From positions 1,445,605 to 1,509,604 of the forward strand of contig UGSS01000002.1 of assembly GCA_900454475.1 (NCBI GenBank): DNA of 64,000 nucleotides, in the 5' to 3' direction. This DNA comes from [Pasteurella] mairii (GTDB taxonomy: Bacteria > Pseudomonadota > Gammaproteobacteria > Enterobacterales > Pasteurellaceae). Both the position numbers and the translations under genes were made by a program. This document shows positions 9,852 to 20,018 of the stretch, piece after piece (positions within the stretch are counted from its first letter, which is position 1; every line of letters begins with the position of its first letter). The notes under the pieces are model-generated. The model was not told where the DNA came from and ran no database searches. It was given only the letters and a program-made list of their open reading frames with translations.

Positions 9852-10808
9852 CTATTTTTCTACCTTATTTTCTGTGGTATTTTCGACCGCACTTTGCACC
9901 GTTTCCCGCCACAATTTTACTTTTTTCTCTGTATAAGCAATCATTTGCAGCGCAATATCAATGCCACTGGTTTTTTCAATCATCTCCAATCCCGGACTTG
10001 CGTTAACTTCCAAAACCAACCGACCTTGTGCTGAGCGAATCAAATCTACGCCAGCGATATCTAATCCTAGAGCACGTGCTGCTTTAATAGCGATGTGTTT
10101 TTCTTCCTCGCTTAATTGCACCGGCTCCGCGCTGCCGCCCCGATGGAAGTTCGCTCGAAATTCTCCGCTTTGACAAATGCGCCGCATCGCCGCTACCACC
10201 TTATCGCCAATCACAAAACAGCGTAAATCCGCACCCTCCGCTTCGGCAATAAAATCCTGCAATAATACCGGCACATTCGATTGTGACAATGTTTCCAAAA
10301 TACTGACCGCACTTCGTTCTCTTTCCGCTAAAATCACGCCGATACCCTGTGAACCACTCAAGGTTTTTAAAATCGTCGGCGAACGCACAAACTGCACCGC
10401 CTCAGCTGATTGAAATTCGCTACCACCCAACGCGGAATTCGGCACTGGAATATGTTGCTGCATCAAAACTTGTAAACTCTGCCATTTATCTCGCGCCAAC
10501 AAAAAAGCCGATGCCGAGTTCAAACAATAAATATTTTCCCCTTCAAAATGACGCAATACCGCACATCCCATACGATTACTGCCAGCCCCGAAACGCGGGA
10601 GAACCGCATCATAACCACTTAATAAATAAGGCGTATGTTCGTTATTGCTTTGATAATAAAGTTGAAAGTGCGGTGCATTTTCCGACAGTTTTATTAAACA
10701 GCGATTTGGATCTAAAATATCCATTGAATGCCCTCTTTCTTGTGCCGCTTCTTGTAGTCGCTGACAACTGTATAATCGGGGTTCTCGACACAACATCAAC
10801 AATTTCAT
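9852..10808 (-). CDS. rimK: Alpha-L-glutamate ligase RimK (ribosomal protein S6 modification)
   Basis: ATP-grasp ligase that adds glutamates to the C-terminus of ribosomal protein S6. The 318-aa protein opens with [18 protein letters not shown], has the central nucleotide-binding region ([27 protein letters not shown]) and the C-terminal Mg-binding segment [26 protein letters not shown]. It is slightly longer than the roughly 300 aa of E. coli RimK because of a polar tail. Its start is 6 bases after the nfsA stop, so the pair is an operon, the order known from enterobacteria (grxA-nfsA-rimK). Confidence 0.93.
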   Translation of the reverse strand: MKLLMLCREPRLYSCQRLQEAAQERGHSMDILDPNRCLIKLSENAPHFQLYYQSNNEHTPYLLSGYDAVLPRFGAGSNRMGCAVLRHFEGENIYCLNSASAFLLARDKWQSLQVLMQQHIPVPNSALGGSEFQSAEAVQFVRSPTILKTLSGSQGIGVILAERERSAVSILETLSQSNVPVLLQDFIAEAEGADLRCFVIGDKVVAAMRRICQSGEFRANFHRGGSAEPVQLSEEEKHIAIKAARALGLDIAGVDLIRSAQGRLVLEVNASPGLEMIEKTSGIDIALQMIAYTEKKVKLWRETVQSAVENTTENKVEK

Positions 10809-10813
10809 ATTGC

Positions 10814-11545
10814 CTACTTTTTCGCAAAACCCTGTTGGTTTAGATAAGGTAAAATAGCCGGTCTTACCGGATGAGCTAAGGCTTTCGCCACATTTTTAGA
10901 CCAATTCATCTCAATTTGGCTGCGTTTTTGATAATAGTCTGCAACCTGCTGATCAAAATCTGCCAAGGATTGAGGCGCAAGAGATTGATATTGATTTTCA
11001 AAAAACATCATCTCTTTCGGCAATCTTGGTTTCAGTGGCGGATCTTGATCCGGATACCCCAAGCAAAGCCCAACAACAGGAAAAGTATGCTCTGGTAAGT
11101 TTAGCAATTTCCCCACTCGCTCAATTTGGTTACGTAATGAACCAATATAAACGCCGCCTAAACCCAAACTTTCTGCACTCACCAACACATTTTGCGCCAT
11201 AATTCCTGTATCGACCGAGCCAATTAAGACCACTTCCATCCAATCTAATTGCGCCTCAGCACAAATTTGCTGATGCTTATTAAAATCGACACAAAATACC
11301 CAAAATTCAGGCGCACTTTTGACATATTCCTGATTGGAACAACATTCCATCAATTGCCCACGCAACATTTCGTCAGTCACCCGAATAATCGAAACACATT
11401 GTAAATGGTTGGAACTTGACGCAAAGCGCGCCACATTAATTAAATTCTCAATCAATTCTGGCGCAAGCGGTTGCGCTTTAAATTTACGAATGGAACGATG
11501 AGACAACAAACATGCTAAAGTTGGGGAGGTTAATGAATTTGCCAT
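10814..11545 (-). CDS. nfsA: NADPH nitroreductase NfsA
   Basis: Flavin-dependent oxygen-insensitive nitroreductase of the NfsA/Frp group. The reading frame is open upstream, but the ATG at 11545 (MANSLTSPT) has a well-placed AGCGAGGA 8-9 bases before it and begins the family's N-terminus, giving 243 aa. FMN contacts appear in [25 protein letters not shown] and [13 protein letters not shown]; the C-terminal [15 protein letters not shown] region is also characteristic. It is divergent from grxA and followed closely by rimK. Confidence 0.9.
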   Translation of the reverse strand: MANSLTSPTLACLLSHRSIRKFKAQPLAPELIENLINVARFASSSNHLQCVSIIRVTDEMLRGQLMECCSNQEYVKSAPEFWVFCVDFNKHQQICAEAQLDWMEVVLIGSVDTGIMAQNVLVSAESLGLGGVYIGSLRNQIERVGKLLNLPEHTFPVVGLCLGYPDQDPPLKPRLPKEMMFFENQYQSLAPQSLADFDQQVADYYQKRSQIEMNWSKNVAKALAHPVRPAILPYLNQQGFAKK

Positions 11546-11676
11546 AAAATTTTCCTCGCTAAACAGTATTTCATCTATTATACCAATCATACCAATGCTT
11601 AAAAACTGTTTATTCTTTTTTGTTGAATAAGGTAAAATCATTGGTGTTTTTAATCCAAAATAAGAGGAAATTAATT

Positions 11677-11940
11677 ATGTTCGTAGTCATTTTCGGTCGT
11701 CCGGGTTGCCCATATTGTGTACGCGCAAAAAATTTAGCGGAAAAATTGCAAAATACCGTGGAAAATTTTGAATACCGTTATGTCGATATTATCGCCGAAG
11801 GCATCAGCAAAGCCGATTTATCCAAATCTGTTGGTAAACCAGTTGAAACTGTGCCGCAAATTTTTATTGATGAAAAACCGATTGGCGGTTGCACCGATTT
11901 TGAAGCATTAATGAAAACACAATTTAACGTGATTGCATAA
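11677..11940 (+). CDS. grxA: Glutaredoxin 1 (GrxA)
   Basis: Small glutathione-dependent dithiol oxidoreductase. The ATG at 11677 follows TAAGAGGAAA (11661-11670) at good spacing and starts directly with the fold (MFVVIFGRPGCPYCVRAK), so the longer upstream frame is not needed; length is 87 aa. The redox motif is CPYC. The cis-Pro segment VETVPQIFIDEKPIGGCTDFE contacts glutathione. It stands head-to-head with nfsA, as in enterobacteria. Confidence 0.95.
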   Translation: MFVVIFGRPGCPYCVRAKNLAEKLQNTVENFEYRYVDIIAEGISKADLSKSVGKPVETVPQIFIDEKPIGGCTDFEALMKTQFNVIA

Positions 11941-11980
11941 CCATTGACGAATTTCAAAAATTCTCTTTGTTTACAATAAG

Positions 11981-12023
11981 TTGCACCTTATCTCTATAAA
12001 AACATGCGAGGGGTAAGGTGCAA
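11981..12023. repeat. 10-bp inverted repeat behind grxA
   Basis: TTGCACCTTA (11981-11990) pairs perfectly with TAAGGTGCAA (12014-12023) over a 23-base loop. It begins 41 bases after grxA and could be a long-loop terminator, though it lacks a T-run. The region from 11941 to 12239 holds no convincing gene, only this repeat, one uptake signal (12146-12154) and the argA operator. Confidence 0.45.
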
Positions 12024-12193
12024 AGCGAAAAAAATTATATCCCTCTCCGCCTTCAATATATTTCTAGTCGAAACTTCAGCTTAGAAAATAACCTGTGTTC
12101 CACAACATGACACAGTATGAAATAAACAGAACACTTTTGATTTTCACCGCACTTTTCCCTCTCATACAAAAATCGCTTGCACATTTTAAAAAA

Positions 12194-12228
12194 TAAATAT
12201 AAATTCAAAATAAAAGAATAATTATGCA
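12194..12228 (+). promoter_or_regulatory. Tandem ARG boxes (candidate ArgR operator) before argA
   Basis: TAAATATAAATTCA (12194-12207) matches the E. coli ARG box TGAAT(W4)ATTCA at 13 of 14 positions. AGAATAATTATGCA (12215-12228) matches at 12 of 14. Their starts are 21 bases apart, the normal spacing of paired 18-bp ARG boxes separated by 3 bp. The pair ends 11 bases before the argA start, so it would also cover the ribosome binding site AAAGGAAG. Regulation by ArgR is inferred from this match. Confidence 0.6.
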
Positions 12229-12239
12229 AAGGAAGCCTT

Positions 12240-13550
12240 ATGAGTAATACTGAATTAGTCCAATGGTTTAGACAATCTACCCCCTACGTCAACATGCACC
12301 GCGGTAAAACGTTCGTGATCATGCTCGACGGGGATACCATTGCCTGTCCAAATTTTATTAATATTATCAGCGACATTAGTTTATTGCACAGCCTAGGTAT
12401 TAAGTTGGTTATTGTTTTTGGTGCAAGAGCTCAAATTAACGAATTACTTGAGCTTCACCATATTCCCTCATCCTATCACAAAAATATTCGCGTCACCGAC
12501 CAAAGAACCCTAGAATTGGTGAAACAAGCGGTTGGGCGATTAAACTACGATATCGCCGCCCGCTTATGCGTGCGTCTGCCACATTCGCCGGTCATTAATG
12601 TTGTCAGCAGCAATTTTATTATTGCACAACCTATCGGCGTAGATGACGGTATAGACTATATGTTAACTGGAAAAATCCGCCGTATTGATACGGAACAAAT
12701 TCAACGCCAATTAAACAATGGTTCTATTGTTTTGCTGGGACCAATTGCGCCCTCCGTGACCGGCGAGACATTCAATTTATCCTTTGAAGAAATTGCCACC
12801 AAAGTAGCGGTTAAGCTAAAAGCCGAGAAACTTATTGGTTTTTGTAATACGCAAGGCATTTTAGATCAACAACAGCAAACCATCTCCGATTTATTACCGC
12901 AAGATGCCCTGCTGCATTTGGCGCAACTAATCCGCGATAATCAATACCATAGCTCACAAGCACGCTTTTTACAGGCAGCCATTGACGTTTGTCGTGCCGG
13001 CGTAAAACGTTCGCATTTACTTAGCTATGAAGAAGACGGATCGTTACTACAAGAATTATTTACCCGTGATGGGGTGGGAACACAGCTTTCTATAGAAAGC
13101 TCCGAGGAAGTTCGCCTCGCCACCGTCGCCGATATTCCAGGGTTATTGGAATTAATTTATCCGTTAGAACAACAAGGTATTTTGGTCAAACGTTCACGCG
13201 AACAATTGGAAATGGAAATCACGCGTTACACTATTATCGATCACGATGGTGTCGTTATTGCTTGCGCTGCCCTCAATCCGTATCCGGAAGAAAATATGGC
13301 GGAAATGGCATGTGTGGCGGTGCATCCTGATTACCGCAATTCTTCCCGTGGCGATATTTTGCTTGAAGCTATCCAAAAACGCGCCAAAGAATTACATATC
13401 AACAAACTGTTTGTCCTTACTACGCGTACCGTACATTGGTTTCAAGAGCGTGGTTTTCAGCTAGCGGATGTAGACAGTTTGCCAAAATACAAACGGGAAA
13501 CCTACAACTACCAACGTCGCTCCAAGATTTTAATTCAGGATCTTAGCTAA
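12240..13550 (+). CDS. argA: Amino-acid N-acetyltransferase (N-acetylglutamate synthase) ArgA
   Basis: First step of arginine synthesis: acetyl-CoA plus glutamate to N-acetylglutamate. The 436-aa protein has an N-terminal amino-acid-kinase-like domain (about 1-285; [25 protein letters not shown]) that binds feedback arginine, and a C-terminal GNAT domain (about 290-436; [23 protein letters not shown] is the acetyl-CoA loop; [15 protein letters not shown]). Length agrees with classical ArgA. It is monocistronic, with candidate ARG boxes immediately upstream. Confidence 0.95.
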   Translation: MSNTELVQWFRQSTPYVNMHRGKTFVIMLDGDTIACPNFINIISDISLLHSLGIKLVIVFGARAQINELLELHHIPSSYHKNIRVTDQRTLELVKQAVGRLNYDIAARLCVRLPHSPVINVVSSNFIIAQPIGVDDGIDYMLTGKIRRIDTEQIQRQLNNGSIVLLGPIAPSVTGETFNLSFEEIATKVAVKLKAEKLIGFCNTQGILDQQQQTISDLLPQDALLHLAQLIRDNQYHSSQARFLQAAIDVCRAGVKRSHLLSYEEDGSLLQELFTRDGVGTQLSIESSEEVRLATVADIPGLLELIYPLEQQGILVKRSREQLEMEITRYTIIDHDGVVIACAALNPYPEENMAEMACVAVHPDYRNSSRGDILLEAIQKRAKELHINKLFVLTTRTVHWFQERGFQLADVDSLPKYKRETYNYQRRSKILIQDLS

Positions 13551-13664
13551 AAGTGCGGTGATTTTTTCACGATTTTTGTGCATATTTGAACTATACACAA
13601 AGTTTCAAATCCCACAAATCTCGTTGATTGATGCAAAAAAAATCGTAAAAATTCTACCGCACTT
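13551..13664. repeat. Two inverted uptake signals flanking the argA/ompW gap
   Basis: AAGTGCGGT begins right at the argA stop (13551-13559) and its complement ACCGCACTT is at 13656-13664. The 96-base gap makes a single hairpin less likely than for closer pairs; they may just be separate uptake sites. Confidence 0.5.
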
Positions 13665-13710
13665 TTCATATTGGTGCTTCAAGAACGCTTAAGCTACAGA
13701 AACGTTGAAC

Positions 13711-13746
13711 GCAAAAAAAATCGGCACATCAATAAATGTGCCGATA
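13711..13746 (-). terminator. Intrinsic terminator of ompW
   Basis: On the minus strand, a stem of CGGCACAT/ATGTGCCG (13722-13729 and 13736-13743) with a 6-base loop is followed by a run of T (the A-run at 13713-13720 on the plus strand). It lies 21 bases past the ompW stop. Confidence 0.85.
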
Positions 13747-13766
13747 AAATATATTAAGGTGAGACA

Positions 13767-14420
13767 TTAGAAGCGATAACCAAGCCCCATAAAGAACACG
13801 AACGGATCAAGTTTTACATCAACTTCATGGTTAAGATCCAATGCTTTAAATTTCGCGGTAGTTTTAATATGGGTGTACCACATTGCGGTATTGAAGAATA
13901 AGTTATCGGTTAACTTAATATCAATCCCAGCATTCACAACCGGACCGAATGAATGTTTATCAATTTCCAAATCACTAATGGCATCATTTTTAATTTTTGC
14001 ATTAAAGAAACGAGTATAGTTCAAACCAGCACCGATATAAGGACGAGACGGAGAATCTTTATCTAAGAAATAATATTGTAAGTAAAGGCTTGGCGGTAAT
14101 TGTTTTAATTTTACTACTTCACCTAAATTCAATCCGTTACCGTTAGCCGGAACAGTTCCATCAATACCGTGAGAGAATGGTGTCGCACCTAATAACTCTA
14201 CCCCGATATTGTCGGTAATCATATAGGTTCCGGTTAACCCTAATTGGGCATTATCATTCACTTTCAAACCCACTTCAACTGGTGTTTTGGTATCGGAGTT
14301 AGAATGTGCCGAAACAAAAACGCCACCGGCACGAAGAAGGAAGCTACCTGCTTCATGGGCACTTGCAGTACCTGCCATCAAGGCAGCCGCCATTCCTAAG
14401 ACTAATGCTGTTTTTTTCAT
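13767..14420 (-). CDS. ompW: Outer membrane protein OmpW
   Basis: Eight-stranded outer-membrane beta-barrel of the OmpW family. The 217-aa precursor has a signal peptide (MKKTALVLGMAAALMAGTASA, cleaved near 21/22), the family start AGSFLLRAGGVFVSAHS, and ends in Phe (FVFFMGLGYRF), the usual barrel-assembly signal. It sits divergently from yciC as in E. coli, where ompW is FNR-dependent; FNR-type sites are visible in this intergenic region. Function is a small hydrophobic-molecule channel in relatives. Confidence 0.93.
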   Translation of the reverse strand: MKKTALVLGMAAALMAGTASAHEAGSFLLRAGGVFVSAHSNSDTKTPVEVGLKVNDNAQLGLTGTYMITDNIGVELLGATPFSHGIDGTVPANGNGLNLGEVVKLKQLPPSLYLQYYFLDKDSPSRPYIGAGLNYTRFFNAKIKNDAISDLEIDKHSFGPVVNAGIDIKLTDNLFFNTAMWYTHIKTTAKFKALDLNHEVDVKLDPFVFFMGLGYRF

Positions 14421-14508
14421 TTTAAATTCCTCTATATTACTTATTACTTTTTTAATTTAAGTAAATATCTTTAAACCATAAAAATATTGTGTCTATTTGA
14501 CGAGAAGA

Positions 14509-14550
14509 AATATACCATTTTTTTGGTATAAATTTCGTGAACTAGATCAA
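14509..14550 (-). promoter_or_regulatory. Candidate FNR-dependent promoter of ompW
   Basis: On the minus strand TTGATCTAGTTCAC (14537-14550) keeps one perfect FNR half-site (TTGAT) and a degenerate second one. A -10-like TATATT lies at 14509-14514. With a start near 14502, the FNR site centre is at about -41.5, the standard class II position. The start site is inferred. Confidence 0.45.
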
Positions 14551-14620
14551 AGTTTTGTAAATTGCTCTTCAATTTATTACGAGAAAACGCATTTTTTATG
14601 TAATCATTTATTACAGAAAT

Positions 14621-14634
14621 TTGATATAAATCAA
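14621..14634. promoter_or_regulatory. Perfect FNR box in the ompW/yciC intergenic region
   Basis: TTGATATAAATCAA is an exact match to the FNR consensus TTGAT-N4-ATCAA. It lies between the divergent ompW and yciC genes and could act on either; its centre is about 55 bases upstream of the start predicted for the yciC promoter at 14647-14676. Confidence 0.65.
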
Positions 14635-14646
14635 TTTTATGCTTTT

Positions 14647-14676
14647 TTGTCAATTTAAAACGGAATCCTGTATAAT
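14647..14676 (+). promoter_or_regulatory. Sigma-70 promoter of yciC
   Basis: TTGTCA (14647-14652), an 18-base spacer and a perfect TATAAT (14671-14676). The yciC ATG follows at 14716, leaving a leader of about 33 bases. Confidence 0.65.
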
Positions 14677-14715
14677 AGCGAGGTTACTTTTATTTGTACT
14701 ATTTGGATGACATAA

Positions 14716-15486
14716 ATGCCGATTAACTTTACTCAAATTTTTCAAGACAGCTGGAATTTTATGCGTAATCAACCTAAAATTACCATACAATTCATTATGT
14801 TATTTTTTATTTCTTCATTAGCGACGAGCTTATTAATCCCCAATGGCGCATTGCCTACTGATCTAACAGTAAGCGAACAAACCGGAACAAATGAACTACA
14901 GGCGTTGATCACTCAAACCGATACAACACATAGCCTAGCAATGCTTATTCAAATGGTAGTCACTATGTTTCTTTCCGCATGGGGAACTATAACCATCCAC
15001 CGATTAAGTCAACGCGCCAATCCCGCGTTAAATCAAACATTCACCGTGGCGTTAAAACGCTTTGCTGGTGTGCTGTTAATCAATATATTAACCACAGCCC
15101 TTATCGCCATTGGTTTATTGAAAGCCTCCATTGCGCTCTTAACCAATACACCACCATCCATTATTGCTATGCTCTCAATCGTTTTGGGCGTTTTTATCTT
15201 TATTCGTTTATGTTTGGCTAGTGTACATTACATTATTACACCACTTTCGCTAAAAATAGCATTAGTTGAAAGTTGGCAAGCCGGTATTAAACAAATATTT
15301 CCGCTGTTTATTTACTGCGTAATCATTTATTTTGCATTGCCACTGTTGATCAAAAATTTAGCAATGATTAGTAGCAATATGATTTTTGACATTATTATTA
15401 TGTTTCTTATTGCGATATTTAATATGTTTTCATTGATTTTTACCTACCGCTTCTATACGTTATTTATGCCTAACACAGTGTCATAG
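14716..15486 (+). CDS. yciC: YciC/UPF0259 family inner-membrane protein
   Basis: A 256-aa membrane protein with about six hydrophobic segments (for example residues 20-40, 75-95, 113-140, 145-170, 195-245). The opening [14 protein letters not shown] and its place before yciB, divergent from ompW, match E. coli yciC. The molecular role is unknown. The yciB start follows 5 bases after its stop. Confidence 0.85.
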   Translation: MPINFTQIFQDSWNFMRNQPKITIQFIMLFFISSLATSLLIPNGALPTDLTVSEQTGTNELQALITQTDTTHSLAMLIQMVVTMFLSAWGTITIHRLSQRANPALNQTFTVALKRFAGVLLINILTTALIAIGLLKASIALLTNTPPSIIAMLSIVLGVFIFIRLCLASVHYIITPLSLKIALVESWQAGIKQIFPLFIYCVIIYFALPLLIKNLAMISSNMIFDIIIMFLIAIFNMFSLIFTYRFYTLFMPNTVS

Positions 15487-15491
15487 GAGAC

Positions 15492-16040
15492 ATGATGAAA
15501 CAAATTTTAGAATTTATTCCGCTGATTTTATTTTTCGCTGTCTATAAATTAGTCGGCATTCGGGAAGCAGCGATTACTCTAGTGGTTGCCACGATTGTGC
15601 AACTGATTATTTTAAAATTAAAATATGGCAAAATAGAAAAGCAGCAAATCATTATGGGAAGTGCGGTGGTTTTTTTTGGTGCTTTAACCGCCTATTTCAA
15701 CGAATTGGAGTTTTTAAAATGGAAAGTAACCATTATTTATTCCCTATTTGCATTAGTGTTGTTAATCAGCCAATATGGCTTTAAAAAACCGTTAATTAAA
15801 CAATTATTAGGTAAAGAAATTCAATTACCGCAGACAGTATGGAATCGCATTAACCTTGGCTGGAGCGGATTTTTTCTGCTTTGCATGATCATCAATTTAA
15901 TTATCAGTTATTTCTGCTCTGATGATATTTGGGTTGATTTTAAAACCTTCGGTATTATTGGGATGACCTTTGTTGCCACCCTCATCACCGGTTTTTATAT
16001 TTATCGCTACTTACCTAAAACGGATAGCACGAAAGAATAA
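15492..16040 (+). CDS. yciB: Inner-membrane-spanning protein YciB (septation-related)
   Basis: A 182-aa protein of the YciB/IspZ family with five membrane segments. Landmarks are the N-terminal [18 protein letters not shown], the central [13 protein letters not shown] and [20 protein letters not shown]. In E. coli YciB links cell-envelope synthesis and division and, with YciC-type partners, affects envelope integrity; in Shigella the homolog is needed for septation. An uptake signal (15659-15667) lies inside the gene. It is the second gene of yciC-yciB-yciA-yciI. Confidence 0.92.
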   Translation: MMKQILEFIPLILFFAVYKLVGIREAAITLVVATIVQLIILKLKYGKIEKQQIIMGSAVVFFGALTAYFNELEFLKWKVTIIYSLFALVLLISQYGFKKPLIKQLLGKEIQLPQTVWNRINLGWSGFFLLCMIINLIISYFCSDDIWVDFKTFGIIGMTFVATLITGFYIYRYLPKTDSTKE

Positions 16041-16049
16041 GGAAACGTT

Positions 16050-16505
16050 ATGACAAATTTTATTGACACCAATAGCGGTCGCCAATCCAAAGGCGCATTA
16101 TTACTTCGAACGCTGGCAATGCCTTCTGATACCAATGCTAATGGAGATATTTTCGGCGGCTGGATTATGTCACAAATGGATATGGGCGGTGCGATTTTAG
16201 CCAAAGAAATTGCACATGGTCGCGTCGTAACCGTGGCAGTAGATAGCATGAATTTTATTCGTCCAGTTGCCGTCGGCGATGTGATCTGTTGTTATGGCGA
16301 CTGCATCTCGGTTGGACGGACATCAATCAAAATCAAAGTGGAAGTTTGGGTAAAAAAAGTCTCCAGCGAACCGCTTAACGAACGCTATTGCGTTACCGAA
16401 GCAACCTTTACTTTCGTCGCTGTGGATGATAAAGGCAAACCGCGCGTTGTTCCGCGTGAAAATAACCCTGAGTTAACCGCCGCACTTGCCCATCAACTTG
16501 ATTAA
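16050..16505 (+). CDS. yciA: Acyl-CoA thioesterase YciA
   Basis: Hot-dog-fold thioesterase that hydrolyses acyl-CoAs. The 151-aa protein shows TLAMPSDTNANGDIFGGWIMSQMD, which includes the catalytic Asn-x-x-Gly-x-Ile-x-Gly-Gly segment, followed by GRVVTVAVDSMNFIRPVAVGD and the FTFVAVDDKGKPRVVP strand. The ribosome binding site AAGGAAAC precedes the ATG. Same cluster order as in E. coli. Confidence 0.95.
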   Translation: MTNFIDTNSGRQSKGALLLRTLAMPSDTNANGDIFGGWIMSQMDMGGAILAKEIAHGRVVTVAVDSMNFIRPVAVGDVICCYGDCISVGRTSIKIKVEVWVKKVSSEPLNERYCVTEATFTFVAVDDKGKPRVVPRENNPELTAALAHQLD

Positions 16506-16527
16506 TGACACATAAAAGGAGATAAAT

Positions 16528-16824
16528 ATGTATTATGTCATTTTTGCACAAGATAAACCGAATACCTTAGCGCAACGTTTAGCGGTTCGCGAAAAACATT
16601 TAGCCCGCCTCAAACAATTGCATGATGAAGATCGTCTTTTTGTTGCCGGACCGAATCCAGCCATTGATGATGAAAATCCAGGCGAAGCGGGATTTACTGG
16701 TTCGACTGTTATCGCCAAATTCGACAGCTTAGAGGCGGCAAAACAATGGGCAAGCCAAGATCCTTATGTGGAAGCTGGCGTATATGGAGAGGTGGTCGTC
16801 AAACCTTTTAAACGCGTTTTCTAA
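16528..16824 (+). CDS. yciI: YciI family protein
   Basis: A 98-aa ferredoxin-like-fold protein. [28 protein letters not shown] has the conserved Asp and His residues of the YciI active-site-like pocket, and the C-terminal [21 protein letters not shown] is family-typical. The function is unproven; a His/Asp pair suggests an enzyme. It ends the yciCBA-I cluster and a strong terminator follows. Confidence 0.92.
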   Translation: MYYVIFAQDKPNTLAQRLAVREKHLARLKQLHDEDRLFVAGPNPAIDDENPGEAGFTGSTVIAKFDSLEAAKQWASQDPYVEAGVYGEVVVKPFKRVF

Positions 16825-16838
16825 ATCGCAACAAATGG

Positions 16839-16867
16839 GGCAACTGAAAAACAGTTGCCTTATTTTT
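16839..16867 (+). terminator. Intrinsic terminator behind yciI
   Basis: GGCAACTG (16839-16846) pairs with CAGTTGCC (16852-16859) over a 5-base loop, followed by TTATTTTT. Confidence 0.85.
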
Positions 16868-17004
16868 AAAGATTGATTTTTTTGTTGTCGCCAGCGATAT
16901 TCCGTATTATGATGGTTTAACATTTTTACAACAAAAAGCACCGCTCTTTTTTACAAAGCGCACTCTACTTATAATCCAATAATTTATCCTAACGAGGTGA
17001 TATT

Positions 17005-19611
17005 ATGTCTAATTTCTTACAAGGCTATCAAAAACATGTAGATGAACGGGCTGCTCAAGGCGTTGTACCTAAACCTTTAGATGCACAACAAACCGCCGAC
17101 TTGGTGGAATTACTTAAAAATCCCCCAGCAGATAAACAAGATTATTTATTAGACTTATTTACCCATCGTATTCCTGCCGGCGTTGATGAAGCCGCTTATG
17201 TCAAAGCCTCATTCCTCTCCGCTGTAGTAAAAGGTGATGCACATTCTCCGCTCATTTCCGCAGAAAGTGCGGTCAAATTGTTAGGCACAATGCAAGGCGG
17301 ATACAATATTGAACCATTATTGACCGCACTTGATAATGAAAAACTTGCCCCAATTGCTGCCGAAGCCCTCTCCTCTACTCTATTAATGTTCGATAATTTC
17401 CATGATGTTGCAGAACGCGCCAAAGCCGGCAATGTTTATGCCAAACAAGTATTACAATCTTGGGCAGATGCACAATGGTTCCTGTCTCGCCCAAGATTGG
17501 CAGAAAAATTAACCGTTACGGTATTTAAAGTCACCGGCGAAACCAATACCGACGATTTATCTCCGGCGCAAGATGCTTGGTCGCGCCCCGATATTCCGTT
17601 ACACGCCTTGGCAATGTTAAAAAATGCCCGTGATGGCATTGAACCGGATGATGCCGGCAACGTCGGACCGATTAAACAGCTCGAAGCACTTAAAGCAAAA
17701 GGCTTCCCCCTTGCCTATGTTGGTGATGTGGTTGGTACCGGTTCATCACGTAAATCCGCCACCAACTCCGTATTGTGGTTTATGGGCGAAGATATTCCAT
17801 TTATTCCAAATAAACGTGCCGGTGGCGTCGTCTTAGGCGGTAAAATTGCCCCGATTTTCTTTAATACGTTAGAAGATGCGGGCTCATTGCCAATTGAAGT
17901 GGACGTCAGCAATTTAAATATGGGTGATGTTATTGATATCTATCCATATCAAAATAAAATTTGTAAACATGGCACCGACGAAGTGCTTGCTGAATTTCAA
18001 TTAAAAACCCATGTGTTGCTGGATGAAGTCCGCGCCGGTGGTCGTATTCCGCTTATTATCGGACGTGGTTTAACCCATAAAGCACGCGTTGAGCTTGGCT
18101 TGCCGGAAAGCGATGTCTTTGCAAAACCGCAAAGCACCACCAGCAGCAAAAAAGGCTTTACTCTCGCCCAAAAAATGGTTGGACGTGCTTGTGGCGTCGA
18201 AGGTATCCGCCCAGGTCAATATTGCGAACCGCGCATGACATCTGTCGGCTCGCAAGATACAACCGGTCCAATGACGCGTGATGAGTTGAAAGATTTGGCG
18301 TGTTTAGGCTTCTCCTCTGATCTTGTGATGCAATCCTTCTGCCACACCGCCGCCTATCCAAAACCGGTGGATGTCACGACACATCATACCTTACCTGATT
18401 TTATTATGAACCGTGGTGGAATTTCATTGCGTCCGGGAGATGGCGTTATCCACTCTTGGTTAAACCGGATGTTGCTACCGGATACCGTGGGAACCGGCGG
18501 TGACTCTCATACTCGTTTCCCAATCGGGATCTCTTTCCCTGCCGGTTCCGGCTTGGTTGCCTTTGCTGCGGCAACCGGAGTTATGCCACTGGATATGCCG
18601 GAATCCGTATTAGTGCGCTTTAAAGGCGAAATGCAACCGGGAATTACGCTACGTGATTTAGTGCATGCTATTCCGTATTATGCCATCCAACAAGGCTTGC
18701 TCACTGTGGAGAAAAAAGGTAAGAAAAATATTTTCTCCGGTCGTATTTTAGAAATCGAAGGATTGGAACATCTCAAAGTAGAACAAGCCTTTGAATTATC
18801 TGATGCGTCTGCAGAACGTTCCGCCGCCGCTTGTACCATCAAATTGGATAAAGAACCTATTATCGAATACCTTAATTCCAATATCGTGTTGTTAAAATAC
18901 ATGATTGCGGAAGGTTATGGCGATGCACGTACGCTTGAACGTCGTATCAGAGGAATGCAACAATGGTTGGATAACCCGCAATTGTTAGAAGCCGATAAAG
19001 ACGCCGAGTACGCTGCAGTGATCGAAATTGACATGAACGAAATCAAAGAGCCGATTTTGTGTGCACCAAATGATCCGGATGATGCCCGGTTATTATCCGA
19101 AGTACAAGGGGATAAAATTGATGAAGTGTTTATCGGTTCTTGTATGACCAATATCGGGCATTTCCGTGCGGCGGGTAAACTGTTGGCTAAATTTAAAAAC
19201 ATGATCCCAACTCGCCTCTGGATTGCGCCGCCAACAAAAATGGACGCAGCGCTGTTAACGGAAGAAGGGTATTACAGTATTTACGGTAAAAGCGGTGCGC
19301 GTATTGAAATTCCGGGTTGTTCGCTTTGTATGGGTAACCAAGCGCGCGTTGCCAACGGTGCAACCGTCGTTTCCACTTCAACCCGCAACTTCCCGAACCG
19401 TTTAGGTCAAGGCGCCAATGTGTATTTGGCATCTGCGGAATTAGCCGCGGTTTCCGCCTTGTTGGGTAAATTACCAACACCGGAAGAATACCTCTCCTAT
19501 GCCGCTGATTTGCAGACAGATAAAGATGACACTTATCGTTATATGAATTTCGACCAAATTCAACGTTATACGCAAAAAGCAGATAATGTCATTTTTCAGA
19601 CTGCAGTATAA
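17005..19611 (+). CDS. acnB: Aconitate hydratase B
   Basis: Citrate/isocitrate isomerase with a [4Fe-4S] cluster; apo-AcnB also binds mRNA in E. coli. The 868-aa protein starts with the HEAT-like domain (about 1-160), has the swivel domain motif [17 protein letters not shown], and a C-terminal catalytic part with [11 protein letters not shown]. Cluster ligands are in [11 protein letters not shown] and [13 protein letters not shown]. Length is close to E. coli AcnB (865 aa). Two opposed uptake signals (17265-17273 and 17323-17331) lie inside the gene. It is single, with an RBS AACGAGGTG before the ATG. Confidence 0.97.
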   Translation: MSNFLQGYQKHVDERAAQGVVPKPLDAQQTADLVELLKNPPADKQDYLLDLFTHRIPAGVDEAAYVKASFLSAVVKGDAHSPLISAESAVKLLGTMQGGYNIEPLLTALDNEKLAPIAAEALSSTLLMFDNFHDVAERAKAGNVYAKQVLQSWADAQWFLSRPRLAEKLTVTVFKVTGETNTDDLSPAQDAWSRPDIPLHALAMLKNARDGIEPDDAGNVGPIKQLEALKAKGFPLAYVGDVVGTGSSRKSATNSVLWFMGEDIPFIPNKRAGGVVLGGKIAPIFFNTLEDAGSLPIEVDVSNLNMGDVIDIYPYQNKICKHGTDEVLAEFQLKTHVLLDEVRAGGRIPLIIGRGLTHKARVELGLPESDVFAKPQSTTSSKKGFTLAQKMVGRACGVEGIRPGQYCEPRMTSVGSQDTTGPMTRDELKDLACLGFSSDLVMQSFCHTAAYPKPVDVTTHHTLPDFIMNRGGISLRPGDGVIHSWLNRMLLPDTVGTGGDSHTRFPIGISFPAGSGLVAFAAATGVMPLDMPESVLVRFKGEMQPGITLRDLVHAIPYYAIQQGLLTVEKKGKKNIFSGRILEIEGLEHLKVEQAFELSDASAERSAAACTIKLDKEPIIEYLNSNIVLLKYMIAEGYGDARTLERRIRGMQQWLDNPQLLEADKDAEYAAVIEIDMNEIKEPILCAPNDPDDARLLSEVQGDKIDEVFIGSCMTNIGHFRAAGKLLAKFKNMIPTRLWIAPPTKMDAALLTEEGYYSIYGKSGARIEIPGCSLCMGNQARVANGATVVSTSTRNFPNRLGQGANVYLASAELAAVSALLGKLPTPEEYLSYAADLQTDKDDTYRYMNFDQIQRYTQKADNVIFQTAV

Positions 19612-19630
19612 TATCCATTAATTAAACATC

Positions 19631-19661
19631 AAAGTGCGGTCAAAATGACCGCGCTTTTTCC
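19631..19661 (+). terminator. Uptake-signal hairpin terminator of acnB
   Basis: AAAGTGCGGTCA (19631-19642) pairs with TGACCGCGCTTT (19646-19657) almost directly, with one G-T position, and runs into T residues. One arm is an exact uptake-signal core, the other has one changed base. Confidence 0.8.
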
Positions 19662-19706
19662 TTATTTTCCAAGAAAAGCAACATTGAAACTTTTCTATTA
19701 CATTAA

Positions 19707-19877
19707 CCTTACGTAAAATTCGCCAATTTACTATCATCGATTTGTATCGGGCTGACCAATGAGCGATTTACGTTAGAGGAAATTATTCGGTACCAAGCCA
19801 TTGGATCGCCTCACACAAATTATTACAGAAAAATTAAGCTAATTGAGCATGACGGAATATCCAAAATACTGAAATGA
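19707..19877 (+). pseudogene. Possible remnant of a LysR-type regulator
   Basis: One frame without an obvious start reads ...SSICIGLTNERFTLEEIIRY and ends HDGISKILK at a TGA (19875-19877). FTLEEIIRY resembles the first strand/helix of LysR substrate-binding domains, but the stretch is only about 56 codons and the match is weak. The rest of the 19612-20018 gap holds terminators at both ends and nothing else I recognise. Confidence 0.2.
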
Positions 19878-19973
19878 TTTATCATTCCTTGCTTAAAAAG
19901 GCGGGTACAGATTGCCACTCCACAGATTGCTGCTCCACAACTTTCCGGCACCACTATTCGCCACATCCCCTAA

Positions 19974-20005
19974 AGAAAAAACCGAACGTTATGTTCGATT
20001 TTTTC
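19974..20005. terminator. Terminator between the acnB gap and rlmL
   Basis: CGAAC (19983-19987) and GTTCG (19993-19997) form a stem flanked by an A-run on the left and a T-run on the right. It is suited to end rlmL on the minus strand. Confidence 0.6.
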
Positions 20006-20018
20006 TTGCAAACAAAGA

